Assembly: GCA_028825445.1 (NCBI GenBank)
Contig: JAPKAD010000001.1
Coordinates: 1 to 64,000, forward strand
Reading direction: 5' to 3'
Length of the DNA stretch: 64,000 nucleotides
Source of the DNA: Octadecabacter sp.
GTDB lineage: Bacteria > Pseudomonadota > Alphaproteobacteria > Rhodobacterales > Rhodobacteraceae
The notes below the pieces were generated by a model. It ran no database searches. It saw nothing but the letters and a program-made list of their open reading frames with translations, and was not told the origin of the DNA. Of the stretch, positions 9,468 through 20,446 are shown piece after piece. A program made the translations under genes and the position numbers. Position 1 is the stretch's first letter; every line of letters starts with the position of its first letter.

Positions 9468-9951
9468 AGGTAGGTGTGAATGTTTACCGCTTTGTGCTGC
9501 AATGCGTTTCAGTATCAGACTTTGTGCGCGGAATTACCTCAAGAACCACTAAGAGCGCCGGAATGACCATATCGATAATCCACACTGCTCATCGTTAACG
9601 AATATTAATGATTTTAATAACCGTTGACAGTAACGTATGGCTCAGAATTTCGAACATTAAGCTTTTGAATACTATTAATATTGCGGTGAACAGCAGCAAC
9701 CCGATGTGGTGAAGTAAATAATTATCGCAAAGCTACTTAAATATTGTCCTGTGGATGAGTTTAGGTTTCGCGGCTTGCGCAGGCTTTTGGGAATTATTAA
9801 TTATTTTGTTCTGCCTTTGACTTACACACCTCTAAGCACATTTAAACGCATGTAAAAAGTGCATGTGCGTTCAGGATGACTTGTCCGCCATTGACGCGGC
9901 ATTTGCGCAGGATATTATCTTCCCAATACCACTTAATTAGGGATGCAACGC
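9468..9951. other. gene-free stretch upstream of the aminotransferase
   Basis: About 480 bp with no gene I can recognise. It probably includes the lost upstream part of the ABC transporter and the promoter of the aminotransferase that follows. No repeats stand out. Confidence 0.5.
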
Positions 9952-11163
9952 ATGTTTGCCAATGGTTTGACTTATCTGGCTATTCCGGGCCCATCTGTGA
10001 TGCCGGACCGCGTTTTGCGTGCAATGCATCGTGCAGCGCCAAACATCTATACAGGAGAGCTTCACGCCGTAACGCGTAGTCTGCTGCCAGACCTCAAGGA
10101 AATTGCTGGTACACACCACGAAGTAGCAATTTACATTAGCAATGGCCACGGCGTCTGGGAAGCTGCATTGTCTAATATCCTGTGCGAAGGAGATACCGTT
10201 TTGGTCCTTGCAACAGGACGGTTTTGCATTGGGTGGGGCGAGATGGCCGAGGGGTTGGGTGCAGCAGTGGAAACAATTGATTTCGGTGACAGTGACGCTG
10301 TCGATCTTGCACAGGTCGAGGCCGTTTTGAAGGCGGATACCACGGGGCGCATCAAGGCGGTGTTGACGGTTCTGGTCGATACATCCACTGGTATCCTCAA
10401 TAATGTCAAAGGTATACGCGCGGCTATGGACGACGCGGACCATGGCGCATTGCTGATGTGTGATGCCATCGCATCGCTTGGGTGTGATGAATATTACATG
10501 GATGATTGGGGCGTAGATATTACTGTCGCAGCTAGTCAAAAGGGGCTGATGACACCGCCGGGTATCGGTTTTGTGTGGTTTAATGACAAGGCAGACGCGG
10601 TGCGTAAAACCATTAATCGCGTGTCGAAATACTGGGATTGGCGGTCGCGGGTTGTGGGTGATGAATACTGGAAGTTTTTTGACGGGACAGCACCAACGCA
10701 TCATCTTTACGGGTTACGTGAAGCGCTAGATATGATCAAAAGTGAGGGCCTACAAAACGTATGGGCGCGCCATGACGGGCTAGCACATGCGGTCTGGGCA
10801 GCGATTGATGTGTGGTCATCTGTGGGGCCGATGCAGATCAATGTTGCTGACCCTGCATCGCGGTCGCGTGCTATTACCTCGTTGCGACTTGATGAAGGGC
10901 AGGGCGACGCGCTTCGGGCATGGTGCGAAAAAAATATGGGCGTTACATTAGGTATCGGGCTGGGACGCTCCCCTGCCAGCGCATTCTTTCGCATTGGGCA
11001 CATGGGCCACGTTAATGGCCATATGGTGTTAGGTTTACTGGGCACAATTGATGCAGGGCTAAAGTCGTTAGGTATTCCTCATGGTGCAGGCGCATTAGAA
11101 GCAGCATCGCAGGTGTTGGCTGATTTAACTTGCGCAGGGGGCAAGCTGAACTCAGTCGCGTAA
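9952..11163 (+). CDS. class V aminotransferase (serine/alanine-glyoxylate aminotransferase type)
   Basis: A 403-residue PLP enzyme of the class V aminotransferase family, closest in appearance to serine- or alanine-glyoxylate aminotransferases. The PLP lysine lies in VAASQKGLMTPPGIGF (about residues 190-205), preceded by the Asp-containing LLMCDAIASLG. The N-terminus TYLAIPGPSVMPDRVLRAM is typical. I prefer ATG 9952 because the AGGGA at 9939-9943 is then 8 nt upstream; ATG 9943 is the alternative. No serine-cycle genes surround it, so the exact amino donor is open. Confidence 0.88.
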   Translation: MFANGLTYLAIPGPSVMPDRVLRAMHRAAPNIYTGELHAVTRSLLPDLKEIAGTHHEVAIYISNGHGVWEAALSNILCEGDTVLVLATGRFCIGWGEMAEGLGAAVETIDFGDSDAVDLAQVEAVLKADTTGRIKAVLTVLVDTSTGILNNVKGIRAAMDDADHGALLMCDAIASLGCDEYYMDDWGVDITVAASQKGLMTPPGIGFVWFNDKADAVRKTINRVSKYWDWRSRVVGDEYWKFFDGTAPTHHLYGLREALDMIKSEGLQNVWARHDGLAHAVWAAIDVWSSVGPMQINVADPASRSRAITSLRLDEGQGDALRAWCEKNMGVTLGIGLGRSPASAFFRIGHMGHVNGHMVLGLLGTIDAGLKSLGIPHGAGALEAASQVLADLTCAGGKLNSVA

Positions 11164-11401
11164 GCAGGTCAGGTCGTCAACCAACTCTGCGGACTCAGCA
11201 TCAAAACAAATTCCTTTTTTATTGTAATGTAAGAAATATTTTGGAGACAATAAACCTGAAGTAGTCAAAAGGAATTATTGCCATTTTTGACCCCATTAGG
11301 GCTGTTTTTTATGAAAGAATTCTGTGTCGGGATCCTCTTATCTAAACAGTTTGCCAATAAAGGTCACTTAAGAGTGTGTAAACTTGAACTGGATAAAAGG
11401 C

Positions 11402-12535
11402 TTAGAGCAACACCTGCCCCGACGCAGAGGCAAGCGCTTTTGGTAACGCCTTGGCCACCAGCGCCATATTTTTTGGTGTCCCACACGAAATTCTGACACA
11501 ACGGTCTTGTGGTTCCACAAGGGGCATACGTACAAAAATACCCATTTTTATAAGTGCGTTAAGTACCTTATTCGTAAAATTACCGTCCTGCCCACAATCA
11601 ATAGCAACGAAGTTTGTAGCGGATGAGATTGCCTTTAATTTGTTGTCTTCTGCGATCTGGTAGAGCCTTTGACGCGCTGACTCTACCTTGTCGTGTACAT
11701 CTAACAGCCAATCCTGATCTGCCAGTGCTTCAAGCGCACCAGCTTGCGAAATTAAGCTTACCCCAAAGTGGTTGCGTACACGATTAAAACCTGAAATCAA
11801 TGCTTTATGCCCAATAGCATAACCTACCCTTGCACCAGCCATGCCGTAACCTTTTGAGAACGTGCGTAGCCTGATTACCCTTGCATCATGGGTGTCCATC
11901 TTGGATGCTGTTCCGTTGGGGGCAAGTTCAATATAGGCCTCATCTAAGACCAAAAGGCAATTGCGTGGTATGCTTTCAATCATCTGCTGGATTGTAGCGC
12001 CTGAGTGCCATGTACCCATCGGATTATTGGGGTTTGAGATGTAAATCAGCTTTGCGCCAACCTCGCGCGCTTTGGCAATCAAAAGTTTGGGATCTTCAAA
12101 ATCTGCAGTATACTTAACGGCATGGGTTATTCCGCCACAGCCCGTAACATGATAGTTGAAAGTTGGATAAGCACCGAGGCTGGTCACAACAGGCGTGCCG
12201 TTCGTTACTGTTAAACGCACTAGGCTATCGAGAAGTCCGTCAATGCCTGCGCCAACTACAATTTCGCTGGGGTCGACAATATGATGCTTGGCGAGCGCTA
12301 TGCGCAAATCGTAGTTTTCAGGATCTCCATACATCCAAGCATCTTTGACTGCCATGCGCATGGCGCGGACTGCTTTTGGCGATGGTCCAAAAACGCTTTC
12401 GTTCGCGCCCAATCGAGCTTTAAAAGGTATACCAGTGCTGCGCTCTTGCGCTTCTGGTCCGATAAAAGGGACTGAAGTTGGTAACGATTCTGCAAGGGCA
12501 GTGAGGTGGGTTTCATTTTCTGGTACTTTAAACAT
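11402..12535 (-). CDS. histidinol-phosphate aminotransferase-like PLP aminotransferase
   Basis: A 377-residue class I/II aminotransferase resembling HisC. It has the substrate/PLP motifs LGANESVFGPSP (residues 42-53), YISNPNNPMGTWH (near 160), LVLDEAYIEL, and the PLP lysine in RTFSKGYGMAGARVGYAIG (near 225). It ends with the phosphate/carboxylate-binding arginine in RISCGTP. No his genes are adjacent, so it may be a broad-range aromatic or general transaminase rather than the dedicated histidine enzyme. The start at 12535 (MFKVPENETH) fits the family; the open frame extends 51 codons further upstream without a family match. Confidence 0.87.
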   Translation of the reverse strand: MFKVPENETHLTALAESLPTSVPFIGPEAQERSTGIPFKARLGANESVFGPSPKAVRAMRMAVKDAWMYGDPENYDLRIALAKHHIVDPSEIVVGAGIDGLLDSLVRLTVTNGTPVVTSLGAYPTFNYHVTGCGGITHAVKYTADFEDPKLLIAKAREVGAKLIYISNPNNPMGTWHSGATIQQMIESIPRNCLLVLDEAYIELAPNGTASKMDTHDARVIRLRTFSKGYGMAGARVGYAIGHKALISGFNRVRNHFGVSLISQAGALEALADQDWLLDVHDKVESARQRLYQIAEDNKLKAISSATNFVAIDCGQDGNFTNKVLNALIKMGIFVRMPLVEPQDRCVRISCGTPKNMALVAKALPKALASASGQVLL

Positions 12536-12772
12536 AACTATACTTTGCTGGGTTCCTTCCCGTTTGAAAAGAGTTAACGGTGGATACCGTGGGGTGTGAA
12601 GTGGAACATTTTCATAATCTAACTTCCATTTAACGAAATATATGAAAATTTTATTGCAAAAGTGATTATTTATTAAGACTGGGACCAATCTCTTCTTTTT
12701 GTGCTCACGTTGGCGGATCGCTGAATCTTGACGCTGGGATAACTAAAAATATCCTAAACTGGTGCATGCTGC

Positions 12773-12802
12773 AGAGCGCGAGGTATTCCAACTACGCGCT
12801 CT
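12773..12802 (-). terminator. hairpin beyond valS, possible terminator
   Basis: AGAGCGCG (12773-12780) and CGCGCTCT (12795-12802) form a perfect 8-bp stem with a 14-nt loop, 16 bp past the valS stop. There is no U-run on the minus strand side, so it is at best a weak or rho-assisted terminator. Confidence 0.4.
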
Positions 12803-12818
12803 TTATATACGCCCACCT

Positions 12819-15800
12819 TTAGATTTCATTAAGTTGCACCAAAGCTGCTGATAACTGCACAATTTCTTCTTTCCGAAGCGCCAGATTTGCCTTAGCTTCT
12901 TCAACAACTTCGGCTGTGGCATTTTCAGCAAACTTTGGATTACCTAGACGACCGCGTAAACCACCAGCTTCTTTTTCAACTTTACCCAATAATTTGGTAA
13001 TGCGAGCTTTTTCGGCGTCCACGTCAATGATGTCTGCTAATGGAAGCGCATATATCGCGCCTTTGGTACCTACTGTCAGTGACCCCTTTGGTGCGTCGCC
13101 TTCCGTCAGGTTATCAACCCGCGCCAGACGTTTAATCAACGCTTCGTTGTTGGACCACGCTGTTCGCGCGTCAGCGTCTGCTTCAGTCTGGATTAAGGGC
13201 ACATTAAGGCCCGCAGGCACGTTCATTTGAGCACGCGTTGAACGAATGTTTTCAATGATTTGGATGACCCATAACATTTCAGCGTCTGCTTGATTATCCA
13301 CTAAATCAGCCGAAATTTCAGGCCAGTCCTGATGTGCTAAAAGCGTATCGTTGCCCATCAGCGCCCATAATTCTTCTGTGATGAATGGCATTATTGGGTG
13401 TAAAAGCATTACGCATTGCGAAAGTACCCAATTCATTACTTGCTGAGTTTCCAGTTTTTCTGCTTCTGTGCCATTCATCAATAAGGGTTTTGAAAGCTCA
13501 ACATACCAATCGCATACCTTACCCCACACAAATTTATAAAGCGCGTCGGCGGCGTCGTTGAAGCGGTAGGTCATAAGCGCATTATTCACTTCAACCAATA
13601 CTTTGGCGGTCTCACCGATGATCCATTTATTAACTGATTGGGCGGGTGGTGTCTCTTGTACACAGGCTGAGCACTGGCTGTACTTATCTAAGGCACTGTG
13701 CATTTCTGCAAAACGACAGGCATTCCATAATTTAGTACCAAAATTACGGTAGCCTGCGATGCGCTGTGTGTCGAGTTTTAGGGCACCGCCAAGGGACGCC
13801 ATCGCCGCATTAGTGAACCTTAGTGCATCGGCGCCGTATTCGTCGATAATATCAAGTGGGTCGATGACGTTGCCGGTGGATTTAGACATTTTCTTACCCT
13901 TAGCGTCGCGCACAAGGCCATGAAGGTAAATCGTGTCAAACGGTACTTGCCCGACAACTGCTAGTTGCATCATCATCATCCTTGCGACCCAGAAGAACAG
14001 GATGTCTTGTCCCGTGATAAGGTCTGACGTTGGGAAGTACTTTTTTAGTTCTGGTGTGTCCTCTGGCCAGCCGAGCGTGCCGATGGGCCAAAGTCCGGAA
14101 GAAAACCATGTGTCAAGGACGTCGGGGTCGCGGAACACCGGCAACTTTATCGAACCTGCAAAAGATGCAGTCGTTTCTTCTTTGCGCTTGTCCATTAGGC
14201 TAAGCTGTTCTTGGAGGATCGACGTTGCCTCATGTTCGTCAGCAACAACTTGAAATTCGGTGCCTTCTGGATATTGTGTTATGGCGCTTGCAATTGCTTC
14301 GGCTTCGGTTGCAGCGCAAATGGTGTACCAATCAGTTTCGCCTGGAAAATACCAAACTGGAATCTGGTGCCCCCACCATAATTGGCGTGAGATGCACCAA
14401 GGTTCAATATTTTCAAGCCAATGAAAGTAGGTTTTCTTGCCTGAGGCTGGCATAATTTTGACTGTTCCGTCGCGCACCGCATCTAACGCGGGACCTACGA
14501 TTTTGTCAGTTTCAACAAACCATTGGTCCGTAAGTGTGGGTTCGATAACTACCTTGGAGCGATCACCAAAGGGCTGCATAATTATCTTTGTCTCGATGTA
14601 TGGGACAATCTCGTTGATCTCGCGCTCAGCGCCCTCATCATCTTTAAATTTCCGTGTAACCTCAACCATCACAGCGAGACCCTCTGCAGTGATGTCGGCT
14701 ATAATCGCGTCCCGTGCTGTGAAGCGATCCATGCCGCGGTAGGCGTTGGGTACAAGGTTCATCGCGGAGACCATCGTCTCGTCAAATTTTATCTCACCAT
14801 TGGCGATCGCCTGCGCAGTCGCTGCTTCCTCACTATAGATTTTGCCATCAGCACGCATAGCACCCTTAGTATCCATCAGCGCATACATTGGGATGTTATT
14901 GCGTTTGGCCACCATGTAATCGTTAAAGTCATGCGCGCCGGTAATTTTCACTGCACCTGATCCGAAATCCATATCTGGATAGTCGTCAATTATGATTGGG
15001 ATTAAGCGGCGAAGTTTTTTGGGACCAACAGGAATTTCACATTGTTTTCCGATGATTGCAGCATACCGTTCATCCTTAGGATTTACTGCAATAGCGCCGT
15101 CCCCAAGCATGGTTTCGGGCCGTGTCGTGGCGATTGAAATATAGTTACGCTTCTCGCTAAGTGTTACATTTCCATCCTCATTTTTTTCAATGTAATCATA
15201 GGTCACACCGCCAGCGAGTGGATATTTAAAATGCCACATATGGCCGTCGACTTCGATGTTTTCGACCTCAAGATCGGAGATCGCAGTTTCAAAATATGGA
15301 TCCCAATTTACCAAACGTTTACCACGGTATATTAGACCTTTTTTGTACATCTCAACAAAGACTTTAATGACAGCGTCATGGAAGTTACCTTTGGCAGTTG
15401 CGGGCGCCCCGGGTGCGCCTGACATAGTAAAAGCTTCACGCTCCCAGTCACATGACGCGCCAAGGCGTTTGAGTTGGTTAATAATCTGGCCGCCGGACTC
15501 GGCTTTCCAATCCCAAACTTTTTCAAGGAATTTTTCACGCCCAAGTTCGACTCGTTTGGGCTGTCCTTTTTGGGCCAATTGGCGTTCGACAACCATTTGA
15601 GTAGCGATACCTGCATGGTCGGTTCCGGGCTGCCAAAGTGTGTCAAACCCACGCATACGATGCCAGCGCACTAAAATATCTTGCAGTGTATTGTTGAATG
15701 CGTGGCCCATATGCAAAACGCCAGTGACGTTTGGTGGTGGTATCATCACGCAGTAAGTTTCGTCACGCGAAGCATTGGCGCCGGCGACGAATGCCTTTTC

Positions 15801-15866
15801 AGATAACCAGCGGTTAGTGATGCGGGCCTCGGCCTCGGCCGCGTCGAATTTTTTTTCCATTGGCAT
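12819..15866 (-). CDS. valS: valyl-tRNA synthetase
   Basis: A 1015-residue class Ia aminoacyl-tRNA synthetase that charges tRNA-Val. The HIGH motif appears as [13 protein letters not shown] (near residue 45) and the KMSKS motif as [18 protein letters not shown]. The editing (CP1) domain lies between them. The anticodon-binding domain and the C-terminal coiled-coil arm ([20 protein letters not shown], near 950) are intact. I chose ATG 15866, with AAGGGGA nine bases upstream; ATG 15860 is possible and the open frame extends further. In relatives valS follows the tolC/acidic-protein genes. Here about 8 kb of other genes separate them and valS runs on the opposite strand, so the locus has been rearranged. 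Confidence 0.97.
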   Translation of the reverse strand: MPMEKKFDAAEAEARITNRWLSEKAFVAGANASRDETYCVMIPPPNVTGVLHMGHAFNNTLQDILVRWHRMRGFDTLWQPGTDHAGIATQMVVERQLAQKGQPKRVELGREKFLEKVWDWKAESGGQIINQLKRLGASCDWEREAFTMSGAPGAPATAKGNFHDAVIKVFVEMYKKGLIYRGKRLVNWDPYFETAISDLEVENIEVDGHMWHFKYPLAGGVTYDYIEKNEDGNVTLSEKRNYISIATTRPETMLGDGAIAVNPKDERYAAIIGKQCEIPVGPKKLRRLIPIIIDDYPDMDFGSGAVKITGAHDFNDYMVAKRNNIPMYALMDTKGAMRADGKIYSEEAATAQAIANGEIKFDETMVSAMNLVPNAYRGMDRFTARDAIIADITAEGLAVMVEVTRKFKDDEGAEREINEIVPYIETKIIMQPFGDRSKVVIEPTLTDQWFVETDKIVGPALDAVRDGTVKIMPASGKKTYFHWLENIEPWCISRQLWWGHQIPVWYFPGETDWYTICAATEAEAIASAITQYPEGTEFQVVADEHEATSILQEQLSLMDKRKEETTASFAGSIKLPVFRDPDVLDTWFSSGLWPIGTLGWPEDTPELKKYFPTSDLITGQDILFFWVARMMMMQLAVVGQVPFDTIYLHGLVRDAKGKKMSKSTGNVIDPLDIIDEYGADALRFTNAAMASLGGALKLDTQRIAGYRNFGTKLWNACRFAEMHSALDKYSQCSACVQETPPAQSVNKWIIGETAKVLVEVNNALMTYRFNDAADALYKFVWGKVCDWYVELSKPLLMNGTEAEKLETQQVMNWVLSQCVMLLHPIMPFITEELWALMGNDTLLAHQDWPEISADLVDNQADAEMLWVIQIIENIRSTRAQMNVPAGLNVPLIQTEADADARTAWSNNEALIKRLARVDNLTEGDAPKGSLTVGTKGAIYALPLADIIDVDAEKARITKLLGKVEKEAGGLRGRLGNPKFAENATAEVVEEAKANLALRKEEIVQLSAALVQLNEI

Positions 15867-16005
15867 GGTCTGCGATCCCCTTGTTTGAAGGTGAAATAAC
15901 TGAGCGGGGCGCTGAGGGGAAGGGGCCAAGGTTTGGGCTGTCGTTTAAGGTGGACGCCCTCGCCACGCGGTCTAGGATTGAGCTATGTAAATAAAGGCGT
16001 CAGAC

Positions 16006-18296
16006 ATAGAAAAGTTTGGAAAATCCCAACTAATCAAATGGGTTGAGGATGTTTTTTTGACTGGTAAGGGGCATTATGTGGATGATATTGCATCCAGTGG
16101 ATGCGCTGCGGGCCTATGTGTTGAGATCAAATATTACCCAGGGCGACATTACCACTTTGGACATTTTCGATGCACGTGACGCAGATAGGGTGCACTTTGT
16201 TTTAACTTTAGCGGATCGTGAAGCCGCAGGGTTAAACGTTCTGATGAATGCAAACATCATAACAAATACAAATAGTACAAACGCTGCCGCACTCGAACGT
16301 CAAATACTAGCGCGAGGCCGTGTGCGGTTTGCCGTTGAACCTGTGGAATTTATTGTTGCCGACACATTGGCGCATGTGCGCGAGGTGGCCAAAATGAATG
16401 AATTGGATTTTAAATACCTGAACGCTCACATGGACTTGGTGGCTGGTGGGCCTGCACTACATACAAAATTTCCTGATAACGTTGCGTTTGATTGTTCGAT
16501 GGGGAATGTATCGACAATGAACTTGTAATTGGCCAGTGATCTCATGTCATCAGACTGATCGTGAAGGATAATCGCATCATCGTCAATTCAATGGAACTGC
16601 GTGGCTGATATGCGGAGCCAGAAGGCTCGCATTTGTATGTCAGCGTCAATGTTCAGGGCGTTTGGGCGCCACGAGAAGCGACCGCACAGGCGTTGCGTGT
16701 GGACAATGCTGATCTGTGTCACCAAGCCCGATGTGGGTAGTGGGTTCGGCATGAAGGCGATGGATTATCCCGATACATTTTCATGGGCCTATGCTGCGTG
16801 GGTTCTAGGCCGCGCCGTAGCATGAATGTCGGATCGAAAAGAAAAGATGTTAAGTGATAATGCAAGGTGCGATCTTGCCAGCACTGCAACGACGGGTTTT
16901 GATGCGGATCACCGCCTAATTACCTACAAATTTTTTTACGGTTGCCAATATTGGGGCCTATAATTCCCAAGTGGCTCAATTTATCCCGACTGTATTATTC
17001 AGCAAAGTGCTACCAGGTGTTTATGATGTGCAGTCGTTGGCAATGCGCACAGTTGAAGTTTATACAAACACCGCACAGGTCGATGCCTATCGCGGTGCAG
17101 GGCGACCCGAAGCTATTTATGTACTGGAACGCAGTATGGATCACGCGGCCCGCGAAATAGGTGAGGGCCCTTGGGCTCTTCGGCAACGCAATTTTGTCAA
17201 ACCAAACTAGCTTTTCTATGTATCTACCACGGGCCAAGCCTATGAAGTTGTTTATTTTGAATGGGTGTTGGCCCGTGTCACGGTTGAGGCATGTCGCAAC
17301 GGGTTCGCTGCATGCCTTTCATCGTCTGCAGTGGCGGGTAAACTTCGTGGGATTAGCCCTAATTACTATATTAAAAGTATTTTGGGTAATCCTAGTGAAA
17401 CTAGTCGTGTGGATTTTAACGCAGATGGAACGTTATCGACACTTGTGGGTACGCAAAGTAACGGTCAGGGCCATGAAAGCGTTTATGCGCAATTTTTAGC
17501 AGACCAAAAAAAATTCCTGCAGTCTACATCACAGTAGTGCAGGGCGATCCTGATTTAATTCCCACAGGTAGTGGCACAGGTTGGTCACGATCTGTAACGG
17601 TGCAGAATACTGCGACATTAGCCGCAGTGAGAGTAATAATTAATGGATTTTTGGCGTTTTTGTGGATTTTGCAGGTGTGCCCGCAACAGACGTATCATTT
17701 GATTATGAGCGGTTCCGCATTTCCAACTCAAACCTGACACCCAACATGCTTGATGTGGCGGATATGGCCCGGATCGCTGGGCGTGATGACCTGTTGAGTG
17801 TTTCATAAAAGATCAAATTAGAACAACGCAGTTATCCTTAAGGGACTCATGTTTCAGAAGTTAAAATTGATCCATAGAGAGGTGTTGTTAAAGTTGAACG
17901 TTATACTGTGATTGATAATTTTGGAAATTTGATTAATCCGTTGCTGGTTAAAAAAATGTGCATGGAGTGGCCGTGCAGGGTATCGGTCAGGCGCAATTTG
18001 AACAGGTAATCTATGATGAAGATGACCAAGTTTTTACGGTATCGTTCATGGATTATGCAATGCTGCGCGCTGACAACGTTACAATGATTTATTTCGATAC
18101 TAAAACCACAGTTAGCCTACAAAATCTGATGGTCATGACGGACTGCGGTGAGGCCAGCACAGTCGGCGCGTTGGCCGCCATTACAAACGTGGTGCAAGAT
18201 GCGATTTGGGACCTTGACATGCGTGAGGTGCAGATGCCATTTAATCGATACCGCGTTTGGCAGATATTACAAAGAAGTAATTATGCGTCTGATTAA
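16006..18296 (+). pseudogene. ruined CoxL/xanthine dehydrogenase-type molybdopterin-binding large subunit
   Basis: Almost the full length of an aerobic CO dehydrogenase/xanthine dehydrogenase-family large subunit can be read across all three frames. Landmarks in order: EKFGKSQLIK and TGKGHYVDDI at the start; VHFVLTLADREAAGLNV and FIVADTLAHVREVAK; DVGSGFGMKAMDYPDTF (for GGGFG); VDAYRGAGRPEAIYVLERSM; LILGNPSETSRVDFN-like and VGTQSNGQGHESVYAQF; QGDPDLIPTGSGTG; SNLTPNMLDVADMA; VERYTVIDNFGNLINP; and the C-terminal GEASTVGALAAITN. At least eight frameshifts or stops interrupt it. The expected start codon is ATA (16006-16008) instead of ATG. The small and FAD subunit genes are not nearby. Its end overlaps the start of the DUF2235 gene by 14 bp. 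Confidence 0.9.
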
Positions 18297-19347
18297 TCGA
18301 ATACAGATTTTGTTTGGACGTGGGCGCCAGCACGAAACAGTAGGCTTGCGACAACGTGGCCCTGCGACCCATGTGATTATTCTTGATGGCACGATGTCGT
18401 CATTGAAAGTTAACCATGAGACCCACGCCGGAAAACTGTATAAACTGTTGCAAGAAGCGATTGGAAGCGCCGATTGTGCCGGAAACCTGACAATTTATTA
18501 TGAGCCGGGCATTCAATGGACCGACTGGGGAGAGACGCTCGGCGTGATGGAAGGACGTGGCATTAACGGCCAGATCAAGCGGTCATATGGTGTTTTGGCT
18601 ACACGCTACCAGACCGGGGATCGCATTGTCTTATCTGGCTATTCTCGTGGTGCTTACGCTGTTCGTTCGCTCGCTGGGATGATTGATTTGGTTGGTCTAG
18701 TGAAGACTGATTACGCGACAGAACGGAATATTAAACTGGCGTATCGCCATTACCGGCGAGGTGGTTGCGGCTTGGCCGCCCAAGCCTTTCGCAAACGTAT
18801 GTGTCATGCTGCGGTCATAATTGAAGCGATGGCTGTTTGGGATACCGTTAAAGCGCTTGGTGTGCGGTTGCCGATCCTATGGCGTTGGTCTGTTGTCAAG
18901 CATGAGTTTCACAACCACGCGCTGGGCGCATCTGTACGTCAAGGTTTTCATGCTTTGGCGCTGGATGAAACACGTGAGGCTTACTTGCCTGTTCTTTGGG
19001 CCTGTTCGCCAGATTGGTCCGGTAAAATGGAACAAGTCTGGTTTCCCGGAACCCATGGTGACGTTGGTGGGCAAATCAGTGGGTACGAACCGGCGCGCCC
19101 TTTGGCCAACCTGTCGCTCGTCTGGATGCTGAAGCGTTTGGAGTGCTGCGAAATCCCTTTGCCTGATGGGTGGGCCGCACAGTTTCCTACGGATGCAAAG
19201 GCGCCGTCATCAGGTAAATGGAGTGGTTGGGCAAAGCTGTTCTGGTCGCGCAAGGCGCGGGTGGTTGGGGCTGACGCATCTGAAAGTTTACACCACAGCG
19301 TCGCTAAAAATCGAGCTGACGACATCAAGATTGCATGGCGCAATTGA
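18283..19347 (+). CDS. DUF2235 domain protein (alpha/beta-hydrolase-like)
   Basis: A 354-residue protein of the DUF2235 family, which has an alpha/beta-hydrolase fold; some members are Tle1-type phospholipase effectors. It shows the nucleophile-elbow sequence GYSRGAYAVRSLAGMIDLVG (near residue 117) and the upstream VIILDGTMSS strand. The late block WFPGTHGDVGG carries the histidine and aspartate expected for a catalytic triad. The start ATG 18283 has AAAGAAG upstream and overlaps the end of the dead CoxL gene by 14 bp. It has no signal peptide, and no secretion-system gene is near, so a housekeeping role is more likely than an effector role. Confidence 0.85.
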   Translation: MRLINRIQILFGRGRQHETVGLRQRGPATHVIILDGTMSSLKVNHETHAGKLYKLLQEAIGSADCAGNLTIYYEPGIQWTDWGETLGVMEGRGINGQIKRSYGVLATRYQTGDRIVLSGYSRGAYAVRSLAGMIDLVGLVKTDYATERNIKLAYRHYRRGGCGLAAQAFRKRMCHAAVIIEAMAVWDTVKALGVRLPILWRWSVVKHEFHNHALGASVRQGFHALALDETREAYLPVLWACSPDWSGKMEQVWFPGTHGDVGGQISGYEPARPLANLSLVWMLKRLECCEIPLPDGWAAQFPTDAKAPSSGKWSGWAKLFWSRKARVVGADASESLHHSVAKNRADDIKIAWRN

Positions 19348-19452
19348 GTCACGTTTAAAATCAAATTAAGCTAGGTTTGAACGCAAATTTTAAATGCGTG
19401 CGATTGATGGTTAAGCGCCTATTGGTTGATTTTAGTATTTGGTTTTAAGGTT

Positions 19453-19473
19453 GACTCTGGCGAGAGTTTTTTT
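19453..19473 (+). terminator. rho-independent terminator
   Basis: ACTCT (19454-19458), a GGCG tetraloop and AGAGT (19463-19467) run directly into seven Ts (19467-19473). It lies 106 bp beyond the DUF2235 stop, on the same strand, and just before the convergent metF gene. Confidence 0.65.
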
Positions 19474-19490
19474 GTGCCCAAAAGCGCAGA

Positions 19491-20354
19491 TCAGGCCACT
19501 TTTTGGTGGCGTATGGTAGGCGTTATACCCAGGGCATAGCAAATTCTATGAGTTAGTTCGGGTTTGTTGAGGGTATAAAAGTGCAGGTGATCAACACCAT
19601 TGCTTAGCAAATCATCACAAAGTTCAGTGGCCTGCGCTGTAGCCAGCAGGTTCATCATGTCCGGATCGCTGGCATTGGAAAAAGCGTCTTTGATGACTTG
19701 TGGGATCGCGACCCCGCAGCCAACAGCGAATTTCTGCACGCCTTCCCAATTCTCGATTGGCAGAATGCCGGGCAGGATTGGAGCAGTGATGCCCGCATCA
19801 GCGCAGGCATCGCGAAAGCGCAAGAATGTGTCCGCCTCAAAAAAGAATTGCGTGATGGCGCGTGTTGCACCTGCGTCAATTTTGGCTTTGAGATGATCAA
19901 TACAGGCCTCCTTGTTTGACGCGTTGGGGTGGCCTTCGGGGTAGGCACCCACTGTGACGTCAAAGCCCTTGTTGGCAAGTGCGGATGTTAATTCGATTGA
20001 GGATTGAAAGCTGTCTTCGTGGGTGCAGTAGTCCCCTGACCTCTTTGGTGGATCGCCCCGCAGGGCGATGATGTGGGTCACACCAGTGGCGTTGTAGTCA
20101 GCAGCGATTGCCAGTGTTTCATGGCGGGTCGCATTGACGCATGTCAGGTGTGCAGCGACTTGCAGGTCAGTGGTTTTAATTATCGCATCAACTGCATCGT
20201 GTGTCAGCTGGCGGGTGGTACCGCCTGCGCCGTAGGTGACTGAAACAAAGGACGGATCAATCTGAGCGAGCGTTTGTACGCAGTTCCAAAGACTAAATGA
20301 CGCCTGTAGCGACTTAGGTGGAAAAAACTCAAAGGATATTGAGGGACGGATCAT
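19491..20354 (-). CDS. metF: 5,10-methylenetetrahydrofolate reductase
   Basis: A 287-residue MetF, the flavoenzyme that reduces methylene-THF to methyl-THF, the methyl donor of methionine synthesis. It begins ISFEFFPPKS, the family's catalytic Glu region, and carries FVSVTYGAGGTTR, HIIALRGDPPKR, VGAYPEGHPNA, and AITQFFFEADTF in the expected order. The start is ATG 20354 (MIRPSISFEFF); a longer frame upstream is not family-like. It is divergent from metR, and a MetR-type operator lies in the 92-bp gap. Confidence 0.96.
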   Translation of the reverse strand: MIRPSISFEFFPPKSLQASFSLWNCVQTLAQIDPSFVSVTYGAGGTTRQLTHDAVDAIIKTTDLQVAAHLTCVNATRHETLAIAADYNATGVTHIIALRGDPPKRSGDYCTHEDSFQSSIELTSALANKGFDVTVGAYPEGHPNASNKEACIDHLKAKIDAGATRAITQFFFEADTFLRFRDACADAGITAPILPGILPIENWEGVQKFAVGCGVAIPQVIKDAFSNASDPDMMNLLATAQATELCDDLLSNGVDHLHFYTLNKPELTHRICYALGITPTIRHQKVA

Positions 20355-20399
20355 GTGAATACTCCATAAGGTTGCGCCTTTATCCAGTCTTGGTATACA

Positions 20400-20412
20400 T
20401 GAATCAAATTCA
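20400..20412. promoter_or_regulatory. MetR box between metF and metR
   Basis: The sequence TGAATCAAATTCA matches the MetR consensus TGAA-N5-TTCA exactly. It sits in the 92-bp gap between the divergent metF and metR starts, where MetR in other bacteria activates methionine genes and represses itself with homocysteine as co-regulator. The role here is inferred from motif and position. Confidence 0.75.
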
Positions 20413-20446
20413 TAATTTTCACGAACATCATGAGGCTTGTTTCGCA

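Noticed and set aside
9937-10704. 255-codon open frame on the minus strand
   Set aside because: It lies fully antisense to the class V aminotransferase gene and has an odd composition rich in Cys and His. It is a shadow of the real gene.
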